DNA of 64,000 nt from an uncultured Croceitalea sp. Its GTDB lineage: Bacteria; Bacteroidota; Bacteroidia; Flavobacteriales; Flavobacteriaceae. Shown piece by piece: positions 23,881 through 32,361 of this stretch. The notes below the pieces were generated by a model. That model made no database searches, had not been told where the DNA came from, and was given only the letters and a program-made list of their open reading frames with translations. Where the stretch lies: assembly GCA_947494805.1 (NCBI GenBank), contig CANLWK010000008.1, forward strand, positions 1-64,000. The letters run 5' to 3'. The first letter of the stretch is position 1. Every line of letters begins with the position of its first letter. Position numbers and translations under genes: made by a program.

Positions 23881-25476
23881 TTAAAAATGAAGCAATAATT
23901 GCTCAATATAATCCTCCGATGCATAAACGTCAACTTTTTCAAAGACTACCTTATTACCGGACTTTAAGTGATACGTTAGTTTTTTTACCCAGTAGCCTGA
24001 GGTTTGGATTTGTTCAATGTCCTTTATCCAAATCTGAGAAAACATCTTATCAATCCCGTTTTTTTGAATCAACCTGAGGTTGGTCAGGATAAACCAAGGC
24101 TCTTGGTTCTCATCAGGCAAGTCATTTATAGAAATGAGATACTCTTCCAAGCTAGGTGCCGAAAAGTCATTAAAAAAAATAGACATAGAGTTCCCTTCAA
24201 TCGGTCGAAAAAGATCATAGAAATCATTAAGGGATAAGTTTGCGGCAGAAATATAGTCTTTTCCAAGAAAGGCAAGTTCTCCAGAAGCCCATGCCTTATG
24301 AGATCTAATATAAAACGGTCTTATTTCTTTTGGTATTTCCCACTGTTTTCCAACTTTGTTGGATATGTCACCTTTAGGGATTTCCTTTTGTTTCAAGGCT
24401 CTTTTTAGATTACGTATAGATCTATAAAGGCCTATAATTCCTATTATCAAAGGAATGTGAAGAGGGTAGATAGCATAGACACTGAAAAAGAATGATAAGT
24501 CAGGAAGACTCCAAACAAGACAAAGTCCAGTCAGATAGCTAAAGAAAATAACTGGCACATATTTTTGAGCGGGTAATCTAGGTGGATTCCATAATATGTC
24601 CAATTGATTATATATGGGCTTGAGCGCATACCTGAGAATAGGCTTTAATGGTTTGGAAGCACTTGATCGGTATCCGGCATCTTGGCATATACTTATCTTT
24701 GGGACCATACTTTTGTTAAAGTATAAAATGGCACTTAAAGTGGTATTACCATAAAAAACCGATATATCCAGATTTGGCAATGCAAGATTATGATCAAGTT
24801 TAAGCTTTTCTTGAAATTCACGAAATACATCCTCATTCATTGGGATGAGGATAAGGAGTCTTTGTGGTGGGACAAGAGCAATAGCCTGATCTATTTCCCA
24901 TTTAAGATGTTCACCCTGACCAATTCTTATAATCACGAACTCCGAAGTTTTCATTAAGCTTTTTATTTTTTCTTTCCATGCTTTTTCTTCAAAGCTAATC
25001 TGAATAGCTCCAGGATTTGGAATATTCGTGTTAGGGTTTGCAGCGGAGATAAATTTCCCAAAACGATTGAATTCCTCTGCTAGGATTTCCTCTTCAGTAG
25101 TCATTTGAGGTAAGTCTATCCCGCGAACCTGATAAGCTGTCTGCGTTTTGGAGGTTATATAGTCATCTGAAAATGAGCGAAGATACAGGACTGTTTCGTT
25201 TGAGATAACATTTGAAAAAATGTCCGCCTTATGCTTGACAATTAGTTTTTTGCCATGCAAATTAAGATATTGTCCAAGGTGAATGAGACCAACACAAATT
25301 ATGATAGCTAACAACAGAGCAATACCCCAATAGAGTAATTCTATACTAAATCCAACTCTGACTACTTTGTGACCGGCAGATACAATTCCTATAGCTCCAA
25401 TCGCACCTACTCCATATAAGATGTACCCCATTATTCTAAGAGATATACCATAGATAAATAATCGGCTTTTTTTCAT
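23881..25476 (-). CDS. Multi-pass membrane protein with cytosolic Rossmann/TIR-like domain and PH-like tail
   Basis: 531 aa, convergent to the defence operon. Visible layout: two N-terminal hydrophobic segments (about 10-35 and 45-70); a soluble domain (about 90-270) with ETVLYLRSFSDDYITSK, TEEEILAEEFNRFGKFI, PNPGAIQISFEEKAWKEKI and SEFVIIRIGQGEHLKWEIDQAI, reminiscent of TIR/nucleotide-sensing folds; two more membrane segments (about 305-355); and a C-terminal segment EPWFILTNLRLIQKNG with short beta strands resembling a PH/GRAM-like domain. I do not recognise a named family. Position inside the element beside the TIR operon suggests a defence role, but it is transcribed separately and could be independent cargo. 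Confidence 0.6.
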   Translation of the reverse strand: MKKSRLFIYGISLRIMGYILYGVGAIGAIGIVSAGHKVVRVGFSIELLYWGIALLLAIIICVGLIHLGQYLNLHGKKLIVKHKADIFSNVISNETVLYLRSFSDDYITSKTQTAYQVRGIDLPQMTTEEEILAEEFNRFGKFISAANPNTNIPNPGAIQISFEEKAWKEKIKSLMKTSEFVIIRIGQGEHLKWEIDQAIALVPPQRLLILIPMNEDVFREFQEKLKLDHNLALPNLDISVFYGNTTLSAILYFNKSMVPKISICQDAGYRSSASKPLKPILRYALKPIYNQLDILWNPPRLPAQKYVPVIFFSYLTGLCLVWSLPDLSFFFSVYAIYPLHIPLIIGIIGLYRSIRNLKRALKQKEIPKGDISNKVGKQWEIPKEIRPFYIRSHKAWASGELAFLGKDYISAANLSLNDFYDLFRPIEGNSMSIFFNDFSAPSLEEYLISINDLPDENQEPWFILTNLRLIQKNGIDKMFSQIWIKDIEQIQTSGYWVKKLTYHLKSGNKVVFEKVDVYASEDYIEQLLLHF

Positions 25477-25697
25477 GAATCAAACAGAATTAGATTTCTT
25501 AGCATTAGTATTGCAAGTCAAATTATTTTTTATAAACCACAATAAAGGAAAATAATTTTTAGCTTAATTTACCACTTAATGGTCCTTGTTTATATCAACT
25601 TATACTTGTCATCGTTTAGCTATTTAACAACACGAAATAAAAGCACAACTCGATGTTCAAAACCTTTAAGAGTAACTTTCACCCTATAAAATGAAAC

Positions 25698-25752
25698 AAG
25701 AGTAATTTTTTACTATATTTACCCTTGTTTTGACAACGAAGGTAAATTTTAC
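25698..25752 (+). promoter_or_regulatory. Fic-gene control region with repeated palindromes
   Basis: The gap 25477-25760 holds no gene. Near its end AAGAGTAACTTTCAC (25668-25682) and AAGAGTAATTTTTTAC (25698-25713) form a direct repeat; AGTAATTTTTTACT (25701-25714) and GTAAATTTTAC (25742-25752) are palindromes. TATATTTA (25714-25721) is one base off the -7 consensus. The pattern suggests repression, possibly by the Fic protein's own winged-helix domain. Confidence 0.4.
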
Positions 25753-25760
25753 ACTTAACT

Positions 25761-26843
25761 GTGACTAATTTTAAAAAAGATATTCCCTATAACAACTTGC
25801 CATTACTCCCTCCTAAAAAGGATTTAGAAACTGTAGTCATTCTAAGAAAAACAATAGTTGCGAGTAGGGAATTATCAAAATTGAATGGTGCTATTATTAA
25901 CCTACCCAATCCTAGACTTTTTTTAGATACTATACACCTACAAGAAGCCAAAGCAAGTTCAGAAATAGAAAACATTATTACCACTAATGATGACTTATAT
26001 CAGGCATTTGTAGCCGATAATAAATTTGACAATGCCGCGGCTAAAGAAGTTATCAGCTATAAGGAAGCCCTATGGCATGCCTTAGCCCACTTGGAGAAAA
26101 AACCATTTTTGACCACCAATCTCTTTATTGAGATTGTACAACGGATTAAACAAAATGATTCGGGTATAAGAACAACCCCCGGCACTACCTTGTCCAATGC
26201 CAAAGGAGAGGTTATTTATACACCCCCGTCAGGAGAAACCGTTATACGGGACAGGCTATCCAACCTGGAAAAGTTTATCAATACCTCAAGTAAACTTGAT
26301 CCATTAATAAAGATGGCTTTAATGCACTATCAATTTGAAGCCATTCACCCATTTGCAGATGGTAACGGACGAACAGGACGTATTTTGCTTCTACTCTATC
26401 TGAAATTGGAAAAATTGTTGGATGTTCCCGCAATATATCTCAGCGAGTACATCATCAAGAACAAAGCGGCTTATTATAAGAAGCTAAGATTGGTAACTGA
26501 GAAAGAAGATTGGGAAGGGTGGATATTGTATATGTTGGATATGATTGAAATAACGGCTAAGAAAGGATTGGAACGCTTAGAAGCGATTACTTCCTTGATG
26601 GAAAGAATGACAAACGAAATCAAAATCCAATTGCCTAAGGCCTATTCAAGAGAGCTCATCGAAATACTATTTCGGTTACCCTATACCAAAAGACAACACT
26701 TAATTGATGAAAAATTGGGAACACCCAAAACTGTTGGCAACTATTTGAGAGATTTGGAGGAGGCTGGTTTTCTAAAATCAGTCAAAGTTGGAAAGGAGAA
26801 ATTGTACCTCAATTTTCAATTGATGGAAATATTGGAAAAGTAG
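25761..26843 (+). CDS. Fic family protein (class II, autoinhibited)
   Basis: A 360-aa probable protein AMP-transferase or de-AMPylase with a GTG start. The Fic motif HPFADGNGRTGR starts at H196. Upstream, SSEIEN (66-71) fits the inhibitory (S/T)xxxE(G/N) helix, with E70 expected to block ATP gamma-phosphate binding, so the enzyme is class II. An N-terminal Fic_N-like region (NLPLLPPKKDLET) precedes and a winged-helix-like C-terminus (KRQHLIDEKLGTPKTVGNYL) follows, suggesting DNA binding and autoregulation. The target protein is unknown. It is the last gene before attR; Fic proteins are common cargo of mobile elements as toxins or regulators. Confidence 0.9.
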   Translation: MTNFKKDIPYNNLPLLPPKKDLETVVILRKTIVASRELSKLNGAIINLPNPRLFLDTIHLQEAKASSEIENIITTNDDLYQAFVADNKFDNAAAKEVISYKEALWHALAHLEKKPFLTTNLFIEIVQRIKQNDSGIRTTPGTTLSNAKGEVIYTPPSGETVIRDRLSNLEKFINTSSKLDPLIKMALMHYQFEAIHPFADGNGRTGRILLLLYLKLEKLLDVPAIYLSEYIIKNKAAYYKKLRLVTEKEDWEGWILYMLDMIEITAKKGLERLEAITSLMERMTNEIKIQLPKAYSRELIEILFRLPYTKRQHLIDEKLGTPKTVGNYLRDLEEAGFLKSVKVGKEKLYLNFQLMEILEK

Positions 26844-26906
26844 GTAAGTAAAACATATATTTGCGCCATCAATTTTATTTGATAAGAGATACAAGTAAAT
26901 AAGTTC

Positions 26907-26986
26907 ATTTGATTAATCGTTTTAAACTGGTGCGCAATTCGGTGCACACGTTTAAATTTTGAATTTTAACTTTTTGAATATCAAAT
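26907..26986. repeat. Right-end repeat cluster matching the left end
   Basis: GGTGCGCAATTCGGTGCACAC at 26929-26949 differs by one base from 17213-17233. ATTTGAT (26907-26913) and ATCAAAT (26980-26986) are the two halves of the left-end 14-bp palindrome at 17184-17197. Being 51 bp inside attR, the block is a candidate recombinase arm site. Confidence 0.6.
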
Positions 26987-26999
26987 GATTGGGTCTTAA

Positions 27000-27020
27000 G
27001 TTCGAGCCCCAGTCAGGTCA
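27000..27020 (+). repeat. attR core (21-bp copy of the tRNA-Lys 3' end)
   Basis: Exact repeat of 17089-17109. It marks the right boundary of the element; it is not a functional tRNA because the rest of the cloverleaf is absent. Chromosomal sequence resumes at 27021; 27021-27259 holds no supportable gene. Confidence 0.92.
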
Positions 27021-27259
27021 AATAAATGAACGTTATCACAGCAATACGCTTGGATTTTTTGTTTGTAAAAATTAGGGGATAAAGACCATATTGGGAAAGT
27101 CGTCCAAAAAAACAACGAACCAGAGTAACCCTCAATCGATTCGTAAAAAATCCAAACCCAAAATTTTGTTCCGTTGATAAAAAGAAGCATTGGTTCTCAA
27201 AATACCACACCACAAACAAACTCACGGTAAACGGGGTAAAACACCAAAGTTTAATATGC

Positions 27260-27267
27260 TATTTTTG
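27260..27267 (+). promoter_or_regulatory. -7 element before the histidine kinase gene
   Basis: TATTTTTG matches TAnnTTTG, 23 nt upstream of the kinase ATG at 27291. No TTG with good spacing is present. Confidence 0.4.
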
Positions 27268-27290
27268 ACCTATTGTAATGCTTAGAATAC

Positions 27291-29240
27291 ATGCGGATTG
27301 AAAATGGCAACTTCTTTTTTTTTAGTGAAAAATTGAGAGCCTCACAAAAAATAGTTTTTTTACTTATTGGTTTTTTATTGGTGGCAATGCCAACCGCTGC
27401 GCAAGATGAGGTTCGTTTTCAAGCTTTTGGGCGCACACCAAAGGTCATCAGTGACTCTTTATATACAGCTTTGCGTAATGCCAAAAGTAAGGCAAACAAA
27501 TCTCGAACGTTATTTGCCATCGGACAAGAACACCTCATTTATGGCGATACCGATTCGGTCATTCATTATACCCAATTATTAAAAACTATTGATTCATCCC
27601 GGGCTACACTACCCATCAATACAATACGGTATCAAAGGTTATTGGGTCAGGGCAGGCTCTTGGGCGGATTGTACAATGATGCCTTGAAAGCATTTATCGA
27701 AGGACTGGAGCTAAGCCAAAAAGCCGGTAAAAAAACAGAAACAGCTTGGCTTAATTTAGAACTTGGGCGCGTTTATGGTTTTAAAAGTGAGCTCAAAAAA
27801 GCAAAAACACTGCTATCACCTTTGGCTAAAAACAATAATGATACCATCGCTGCAAAAGCGACCTTTTACTTAGCGAGTATTGCCATGTTCGAGCGCGACT
27901 TTAATTTGACCTCAACATACCTTGAACGTGCCAGTGAACTGATTGCCCAAAAAGAGTTGCCTAAATTCAAATTACAGATACAATTGATCCTTGCCCGTTT
28001 GGCATTTAAAAAAGAGGACTATGACAAGGCTCGAGAAATCTTTGAGTATGTCATGCAGACGGCCTTGCCCAATAACTATTTTGACGTATACACTGAAGCG
28101 GTGCTTGGTTACGGTGAAATTTCACGGTTGTTAAAACAGTATCAAGTTGCTGAAATGTCACTCGCCATGGCCTATACCAATTCAATTCAATGGAGCCGTC
28201 TAGAACTTCAGAAAAAAATCATCAATAGCTTACGGTTGACCTATCAAGAAAAAGGTGATTACGAAAACGCCTATAATTTAATGACCCAATATGTTTCAAT
28301 ATCAAATCAAATCATAAGACAACAGAACAATAGGGCTATCAAAGAACTTGAAATCAAGTACCAGACATTACAAAAAGAAAACGAAATTTTTGAACTCAAA
28401 GAAGCCCAATTAGAAAAACAAGTTGAAATTGAACGTCAGAAAACGATAAAAAAGGCGTTTTTGTTTGGCTTTTTGGCCCTTTTGATTCCCATTATCGCAT
28501 TGCTGTTCGTGTACTATCAGAAACTACAGGCGCAAAGTCAACTAAACCTGCAACAAGAGCAATTGAATTCTCAAAAAATTGCTTCGCTATTGAACGAACA
28601 AGAGCTGGCCCTGGCCAGAACCGCTTTAGATGCACAACAAGAAGAACGATTACGGATTGCTAAACAATTACACGATAGCATTGGAGGCAATCTGGCCGGA
28701 ATCAAACTCCAATTGAACAATCTTGAAGATAAAAAATCGTTCAAAAAAGACTTAATGGCACAAGTTGACGAAACCTATGAGCTGGTACGTGAGATATCAC
28801 ATAACCTCACACCCAAAAAATTCAATCAGAACAACTTTACCCTTTTGGTTGAACGGTACTTATCACAGTTGAACAATAATTCAGATTTACAGATCAATTT
28901 TTCGGCCCATCCCGAAGAAAAAGTCAATGCCCTATCTGAAAAGCTAAAGATTGAAGTTTATCAAATCATTCAAGAGCTATTGACCAATACCATAAAACAC
29001 GCAAAAGCCAAATCTTTAGAGGTTTATCTTAATATCTTTGATAACACATTACAGTTGATTTTTGAAGATGATGGATTAGGTTTTGATACCAATAAAATGA
29101 GCAATGGTATTGGACTAAAAAATATGGAAAATCGCGTACAAACGTTGAACGGCTCTATGAACCTGGACAGCACATTGAACAGAGGAACTGTTGTTACGCT
29201 AGAAATCCCTTTAAACCAAGCAAGACGTGAAAAAGCATAA
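27291..29240 (+). CDS. TPR-containing sensor histidine kinase (HisKA_3 type)
   Basis: A membrane sensor kinase of 649 aa. A signal/anchor segment (KIVFLLIGFLLVAMPTAAQ) precedes an extracytoplasmic region of tetratricopeptide-like helices (about 45-340), a coiled stretch, one transmembrane helix (about 387-408), a second coiled coil, the dimerisation box EERLRIAKQLHDSIGGNLAG with phospho-acceptor H461, and an HATPase domain with ELLTNTIKHAKA and EDDGLGFD. This NarX/DesK-like architecture with TPRs is widespread in Flavobacteriia. It overlaps the response regulator gene by 14 nt. The signal is unknown. Confidence 0.9.
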   Translation: MRIENGNFFFFSEKLRASQKIVFLLIGFLLVAMPTAAQDEVRFQAFGRTPKVISDSLYTALRNAKSKANKSRTLFAIGQEHLIYGDTDSVIHYTQLLKTIDSSRATLPINTIRYQRLLGQGRLLGGLYNDALKAFIEGLELSQKAGKKTETAWLNLELGRVYGFKSELKKAKTLLSPLAKNNNDTIAAKATFYLASIAMFERDFNLTSTYLERASELIAQKELPKFKLQIQLILARLAFKKEDYDKAREIFEYVMQTALPNNYFDVYTEAVLGYGEISRLLKQYQVAEMSLAMAYTNSIQWSRLELQKKIINSLRLTYQEKGDYENAYNLMTQYVSISNQIIRQQNNRAIKELEIKYQTLQKENEIFELKEAQLEKQVEIERQKTIKKAFLFGFLALLIPIIALLFVYYQKLQAQSQLNLQQEQLNSQKIASLLNEQELALARTALDAQQEERLRIAKQLHDSIGGNLAGIKLQLNNLEDKKSFKKDLMAQVDETYELVREISHNLTPKKFNQNNFTLLVERYLSQLNNNSDLQINFSAHPEEKVNALSEKLKIEVYQIIQELLTNTIKHAKAKSLEVYLNIFDNTLQLIFEDDGLGFDTNKMSNGIGLKNMENRVQTLNGSMNLDSTLNRGTVVTLEIPLNQARREKA

Positions 29241-29877
29241 ATTAATCATCGCAGACGACCATAAAATGTTTTTAGATGGTCTACTGAGTATTTTGGCGGC
29301 AAAGAAAGAATATGAAATTGTGTTGACCGCAAATAGTGGCAAGAACGTCGCAAAGTATCTAGATATCAATAATAGCAAAGAACCTATTGACCTTGTGGTG
29401 ACCGATGTCAATATGCCCGAACTCAACGGAATTGAATTGAACAGACATATCAAGGAAAAGCATCAAAAAGTAAAAACTTTGGTGGTCAGTATGCTTCATG
29501 ATGCCATGACCGTGCAAACCCTGACCAAAGACAATGTAGACGGATACGTGCCAAAAAATGCAGAAAAAGACGAATTGTTGACAGCCATAGAAACCATTTT
29601 AAGGGGAGAAAAATATTTCTCGCAATCCATCAAAGATGTTTATTTAAAAGGCATGTTTTCCAACGAACAAACCTTAATGCAATCATTGTCAAAACGCGAA
29701 AAAGAAGTATTAAAACTCATTGCACAAGAATTCACTACACAAGAGATTGCTGACAAATTGTTCTTAAGCAAGCACACCATCGAAAGCTACCGTAAAAATC
29801 TCATTTCAAAACTTGAGGTGCGCAATCTTGCCGGACTCACCAAGTATGCCATCAAACTAGGTCTTTTGGAAGAATAG
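29227..29877 (+). CDS. NarL/FixJ-family response regulator
   Basis: 216 aa, GTG start overlapping the kinase end. The receiver domain (about 1-125) has acidic DD after LIIA and phospho-acceptor D60 in VVTDVNMPELNG; the LuxR-type helix-turn-helix (about 150-212) reads LSKREKEVLKLIAQEFTTQEIA and HTIESYRKNLISKL. It is the cognate DNA-binding partner of the upstream kinase. Its targets cannot be read from the sequence; the genes downstream (30041 on) are possible ones. Confidence 0.92.
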   Translation: MKKHKLIIADDHKMFLDGLLSILAAKKEYEIVLTANSGKNVAKYLDINNSKEPIDLVVTDVNMPELNGIELNRHIKEKHQKVKTLVVSMLHDAMTVQTLTKDNVDGYVPKNAEKDELLTAIETILRGEKYFSQSIKDVYLKGMFSNEQTLMQSLSKREKEVLKLIAQEFTTQEIADKLFLSKHTIESYRKNLISKLEVRNLAGLTKYAIKLGLLEE

Positions 29878-30040
29878 TTTTTTTAAGAAAACACAATCAT
29901 CTAAAAAGATACTGTTTCACACCAAACCTTATAATCGACACCCTGAATTCAGGGGTAGTATTTCTACGGAAAATGGGGCTGATTGCCCGCCCAATACACC
30001 CGAAGTTTGTTCCATAATATAAACCTAAAAACTTTTAGTC

Positions 30041-30466
30041 ATGATTTATGGAATTACCCTAGTACTCTTGAGCATTATCGCTGTGCCTTCTTTAGTACTA
30101 TCAAAAAAACCAAACGCCAAAGAACTTTTAGAAAAGATTGAGCCCTATCAAGGCTGGATAGGAGTTGTATTCTGCTTCTGGGGGGTGTGGGGTATCATCT
30201 CAAGTATTTTAAACATTGGATGGTTGACATCAGGCCCAATTTGGTGGGCAACACTATTGGCCGGAAGCCTAGTACAGGCCACACTGGGCTTTATGTTGGG
30301 TTACGGAGTTATCAATAAACTGGTCATCGGTAAAAACCAAGAGGCACAGGCAAAAGCCGCAGAACTACGTGCCAAGATTGCGCCAAAACAAGGTAAACTT
30401 GGCCTATTGGGCATTGGTGTCGGTATATGGATGATAGTTGCTTCATTTTTATTCACTGTAGCATAA
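30041..30466 (+). CDS. Small integral membrane protein, function unknown
   Basis: A 141-residue protein with four hydrophobic helices (about 2-18, 38-60, 66-92 and 120-140) and a short charged loop rich in Ala/Lys ([20 protein letters not shown]). Aromatic residues are frequent in the second helix. The two halves look alike ([19 protein letters not shown] versus [18 protein letters not shown]), suggesting an internal duplication. No family name is recognised. It is followed 14 nt later by a SIMPL-domain gene and lies downstream of a two-component pair. A perfect palindrome CCCTGAATTCAGGG (29941-29954) precedes it. Confidence 0.75.
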   Translation: MIYGITLVLLSIIAVPSLVLSKKPNAKELLEKIEPYQGWIGVVFCFWGVWGIISSILNIGWLTSGPIWWATLLAGSLVQATLGFMLGYGVINKLVIGKNQEAQAKAAELRAKIAPKQGKLGLLGIGVGIWMIVASFLFTVA

Positions 30467-30480
30467 GAAAACAAAACGTC

Positions 30481-31092
30481 ATGAAAAGAATACTCTTTTT
30501 TACCCTAGCAGCTTTACTAACACTATCAGTAAAAGCACAAAGTGTTGATAAAAAGCAAAAAACAATAACAGTTTCAGGCAGTTCGGTCATCAAGCGTGAG
30601 CTAGTGACTTACAAAGCAAAAGTCACCTTGAACATGGATCAAGCCTATTATTCCAATCCAGAGTGCAAAACACTTGATGAACTCAAAGACATGTACCTTG
30701 AAAAGGTACGAAAGAATGGTTTGGACACCTCAAAGTTCAAAGAAAACAAGCTTGAGTTCATGACCTATGGATACCAAAAAGATGGTACCGTACTGAGCTA
30801 TGAAAGTGCAACAAAAGAAGATATCGAAACGCTTTCAGCGATCAAAATGGCTGGTGTCACGTATGCCTATTCGTTCAAGTTTGAAATGACCGAGGCCCAA
30901 CGAAAAACATTTCTGGAATCTGCCTTGAAAGAAGCTGAAGAAAATGCCAAACGTGTTTGCGAGGCTTCTGGTCAAACAATAGGGGAAATAATCAGCATAT
31001 CAGAGACCTCACCCATGCTAAGTATTTGGAAAAATTATCATCAAGATTATCCTGAATACACTTCAGTCAATGTGGCCTATGAATTGAAATAA
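30481..31092 (+). CDS. Secreted SIMPL (DUF541)-domain protein
   Basis: 203 aa beginning at ATG 30481 with a signal peptide (KRILFFTLAALLTLSVKAQ). The mature part starts KTITVSGSSVIKRELVTYKAKVTLNM, typical of the SIMPL/DUF541 domain, and ends with LKEAEENAKRVCEASGQTIG, the conserved last helix, and a strand VNVAYELK. Periplasmic or outer-membrane-facing; members protect against oxidative or envelope stress in some bacteria, but the molecular role is not settled. A hairpin terminator follows. Confidence 0.8.
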   Translation: MKRILFFTLAALLTLSVKAQSVDKKQKTITVSGSSVIKRELVTYKAKVTLNMDQAYYSNPECKTLDELKDMYLEKVRKNGLDTSKFKENKLEFMTYGYQKDGTVLSYESATKEDIETLSAIKMAGVTYAYSFKFEMTEAQRKTFLESALKEAEENAKRVCEASGQTIGEIISISETSPMLSIWKNYHQDYPEYTSVNVAYELK

Positions 31093-31116
31093 AAGTAAGA
31101 GTTGGTTAGTTGGTTT

Positions 31117-31157
31117 GCCAATCTGGAATCACAATCGATTCTGGGTTGGCTTTTTTT
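31117..31157 (+). terminator. Intrinsic terminator after the SIMPL gene
   Basis: GCCAATCTGGAATC (31117-31130) pairs with GATTCTGGGTTGGC (31137-31150), with two G-T pairs and one mismatch, followed by seven T's. Confidence 0.75.
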
Positions 31158-31204
31158 GGTTGTCAAAGAATCAGATTACACTATTAAAATATGAGTATTT
31201 TGAT

Positions 31205-31212
31205 TATTTTTG
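31205..31212 (+). promoter_or_regulatory. -7 element of the tRNA-Leu promoter
   Basis: TATTTTTG matches TAnnTTTG, 12 nt upstream of the tRNA-Leu 5' end. The -33 region has no clear TTG. Confidence 0.45.
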
Positions 31213-31224
31213 CTGCCGCTTCAA

Positions 31225-31311
31225 GCCCACGTGGTGGAATTGGTAGACACGCTACCTTGAGGGGGTAGTGAGAGCAATCTCGTGGAAGTTCGAATCTTCT
31301 CGTGGGCACCA
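31225..31311 (+). tRNA. tRNA-Leu (anticodon GAG), with encoded CCA
   Basis: A class II tRNA with acceptor GCCCACG/CGTGGGC, D-loop AATTGGTAGAC, anticodon stem CTACC/GGTAG with loop TTGAGGG (anticodon GAG), a long variable arm (GAGAGCAATCTC), T-arm with TTCGAAT, discriminator A and CCA at 31309-31311. It closely follows the pattern of other bacterial tRNA-Leu(GAG). Confidence 0.95.
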
Positions 31312-31338
31312 ACCCCTTGCAAATGCAAGGGGTTTTTT
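31311..31338 (+). terminator. Intrinsic terminator after tRNA-Leu
   Basis: AACCCCTTGC (31311-31320), loop AAAT, GCAAGGGGTT (31325-31334), then T's. The stem begins at the last base of the tRNA CCA end. Confidence 0.88.
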
Positions 31339-31413
31339 GTGCCTTAACCCCTGTAATTACTGATATTCTACAAATTTTAACGCTTGCTTACCATGATGAT
31401 AGTATTAAAAGTG

Positions 31414-31421
31414 TAAATTTG
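31414..31421 (+). promoter_or_regulatory. -7 element before the MerR-carotenoid operon
   Basis: TAAATTTG matches TAnnTTTG, 21 nt upstream of the MerR-family ATG. The nearest TTG (31384-31386) is 27 nt away, so activity may need an activator or be weak. The regulator downstream may act on this region. Confidence 0.4.
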
Positions 31422-31442
31422 TTTAACGATTTCAGTGAAATA

Positions 31443-32345
31443 ATGAACAACGTAAAGAAATTATTCAGCATCCGTGATATGGAGAACCTATCCGGAATCA
31501 AAGCCCATACGATTAGAATTTGGGAAAAACGATATAATCTCTTCAGCCCAGAACGAACATCAACCAACATACGCACTTATAGCTTGAAAAGTCTTCAAAA
31601 GCTTTTGAATATCACGTTGTTGTATCACAATGGGTATAAGATTTCAAAAATCGCAAGGCTTCCCGAAAGTGAAATACCTGTAATCGTAAGAGAAATCGTG
31701 GCCAAGAATAGCGAAAAAAGCCATGCCATCAATGCGTTCAAGCTTTCCATGATAAACTTTGATCAAACGCTTTTTTTTAACACCTACAATAGTTTGTTGG
31801 CAGAGCGTTCGTTTAGAGAGATATTTAATGAGGTTTTCATTCCACTGTTAAATGAACTTGGGCTTTTATGGCAAACCGATACCATCAGTCCATCACATGA
31901 ACATTTTATTACCAATCTAATAAAACAAAAAGTATATATCAATACCGAAAAGCTGCAGATCATTGAACCTACTAGGAAAGACAAGGTATTTGCACTGTTC
32001 TTACCAGAAAATGAAATTCACGAGTTAGGCTTGCTGTTTCTCAACTATGAAATTATTTTAAAAGGATATAAATCTATCTATTTGGGGCAGACCATGCCTA
32101 TTGAGAACCTGGTAGACCTACTGAAATATTATGATAATCTGCACTTTGTATCTTACTTTACCGTTTCACCGACCAAAGATGAAATTGGTAAATACATCAA
32201 ACAATTTACGAACACACTGAACGAAAGTGGTAACTCAAAACTTTGGATTTTAGGGCATCAAGTACAGCACATCACCCAAGACAACTTGCCAAGTTCCATT
32301 AGAACGTTCAATTCCATTGAAAAACTCATCAACACAATCAGCTAG
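31443..32345 (+). CDS. MerR-family regulator with cobalamin-binding domain (CarH/LitR-like)
   Basis: 300 aa. The N-terminal MerR winged helix (LFSIRDMENLSGIKAHTIRIWEKRYNLF, in two overlapping blocks, about 6-35) is followed by a helical B12-cap domain with LLWQTDTISPSHEHF (W and EH as in CarH) and a Rossmann B12-binding domain with EIHELG, where H193 is in the place of the cobalt-ligating His of the (D/E)xHxxG motif. CarH-type proteins repress carotenoid genes in the dark and release DNA when light destroys adenosylcobalamin. It is the first gene of a carotenoid operon, 16 nt before crtI, so light control is a good inference. ATG 31443 is chosen; the frame upstream runs through tRNA-terminator DNA. 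Confidence 0.88.
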   Translation: MNNVKKLFSIRDMENLSGIKAHTIRIWEKRYNLFSPERTSTNIRTYSLKSLQKLLNITLLYHNGYKISKIARLPESEIPVIVREIVAKNSEKSHAINAFKLSMINFDQTLFFNTYNSLLAERSFREIFNEVFIPLLNELGLLWQTDTISPSHEHFITNLIKQKVYINTEKLQIIEPTRKDKVFALFLPENEIHELGLLFLNYEIILKGYKSIYLGQTMPIENLVDLLKYYDNLHFVSYFTVSPTKDEIGKYIKQFTNTLNESGNSKLWILGHQVQHITQDNLPSSIRTFNSIEKLINTIS

Positions 32346-32361
32346 CCACCCTGTGCCCCCC

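Larger units (their letters stand above)
17089..27020. mobile_element. 9.9-kb integrative element inserted in tRNA-Lys
   Basis: The 21-bp 3' end of tRNA-Lys is repeated exactly at 27000-27020, a classic tRNA-targeting integration scar. Just inside the tRNA-proximal end is a tyrosine recombinase (17338-18561), followed by a mobilization gene (frameshifted), a five-gene probable defence operon, a membrane sensor-like gene and a Fic gene. A GGTGCGCAATTCGGTGC repeat recurs near both ends (17213 and 26929), as expected for integrase arm sites. By eye the cargo is more AT-rich than its flanks. No relaxase, conjugation or replication genes were found, so it is at most mobilizable with help, or decaying. 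Confidence 0.92.

Noticed and set aside
24004-24237. ORFs antisense to the membrane-sensor gene and other long antisense frames across the window
   Set aside because: They mirror the codon structure of the opposite real genes, lack promoters and show no family resemblance.
27000-27020. Possible second tRNA
   Set aside because: Only the 3' 21 bp of tRNA-Lys is present; no acceptor 5' strand, D-arm or anticodon arm. It is the attR repeat.
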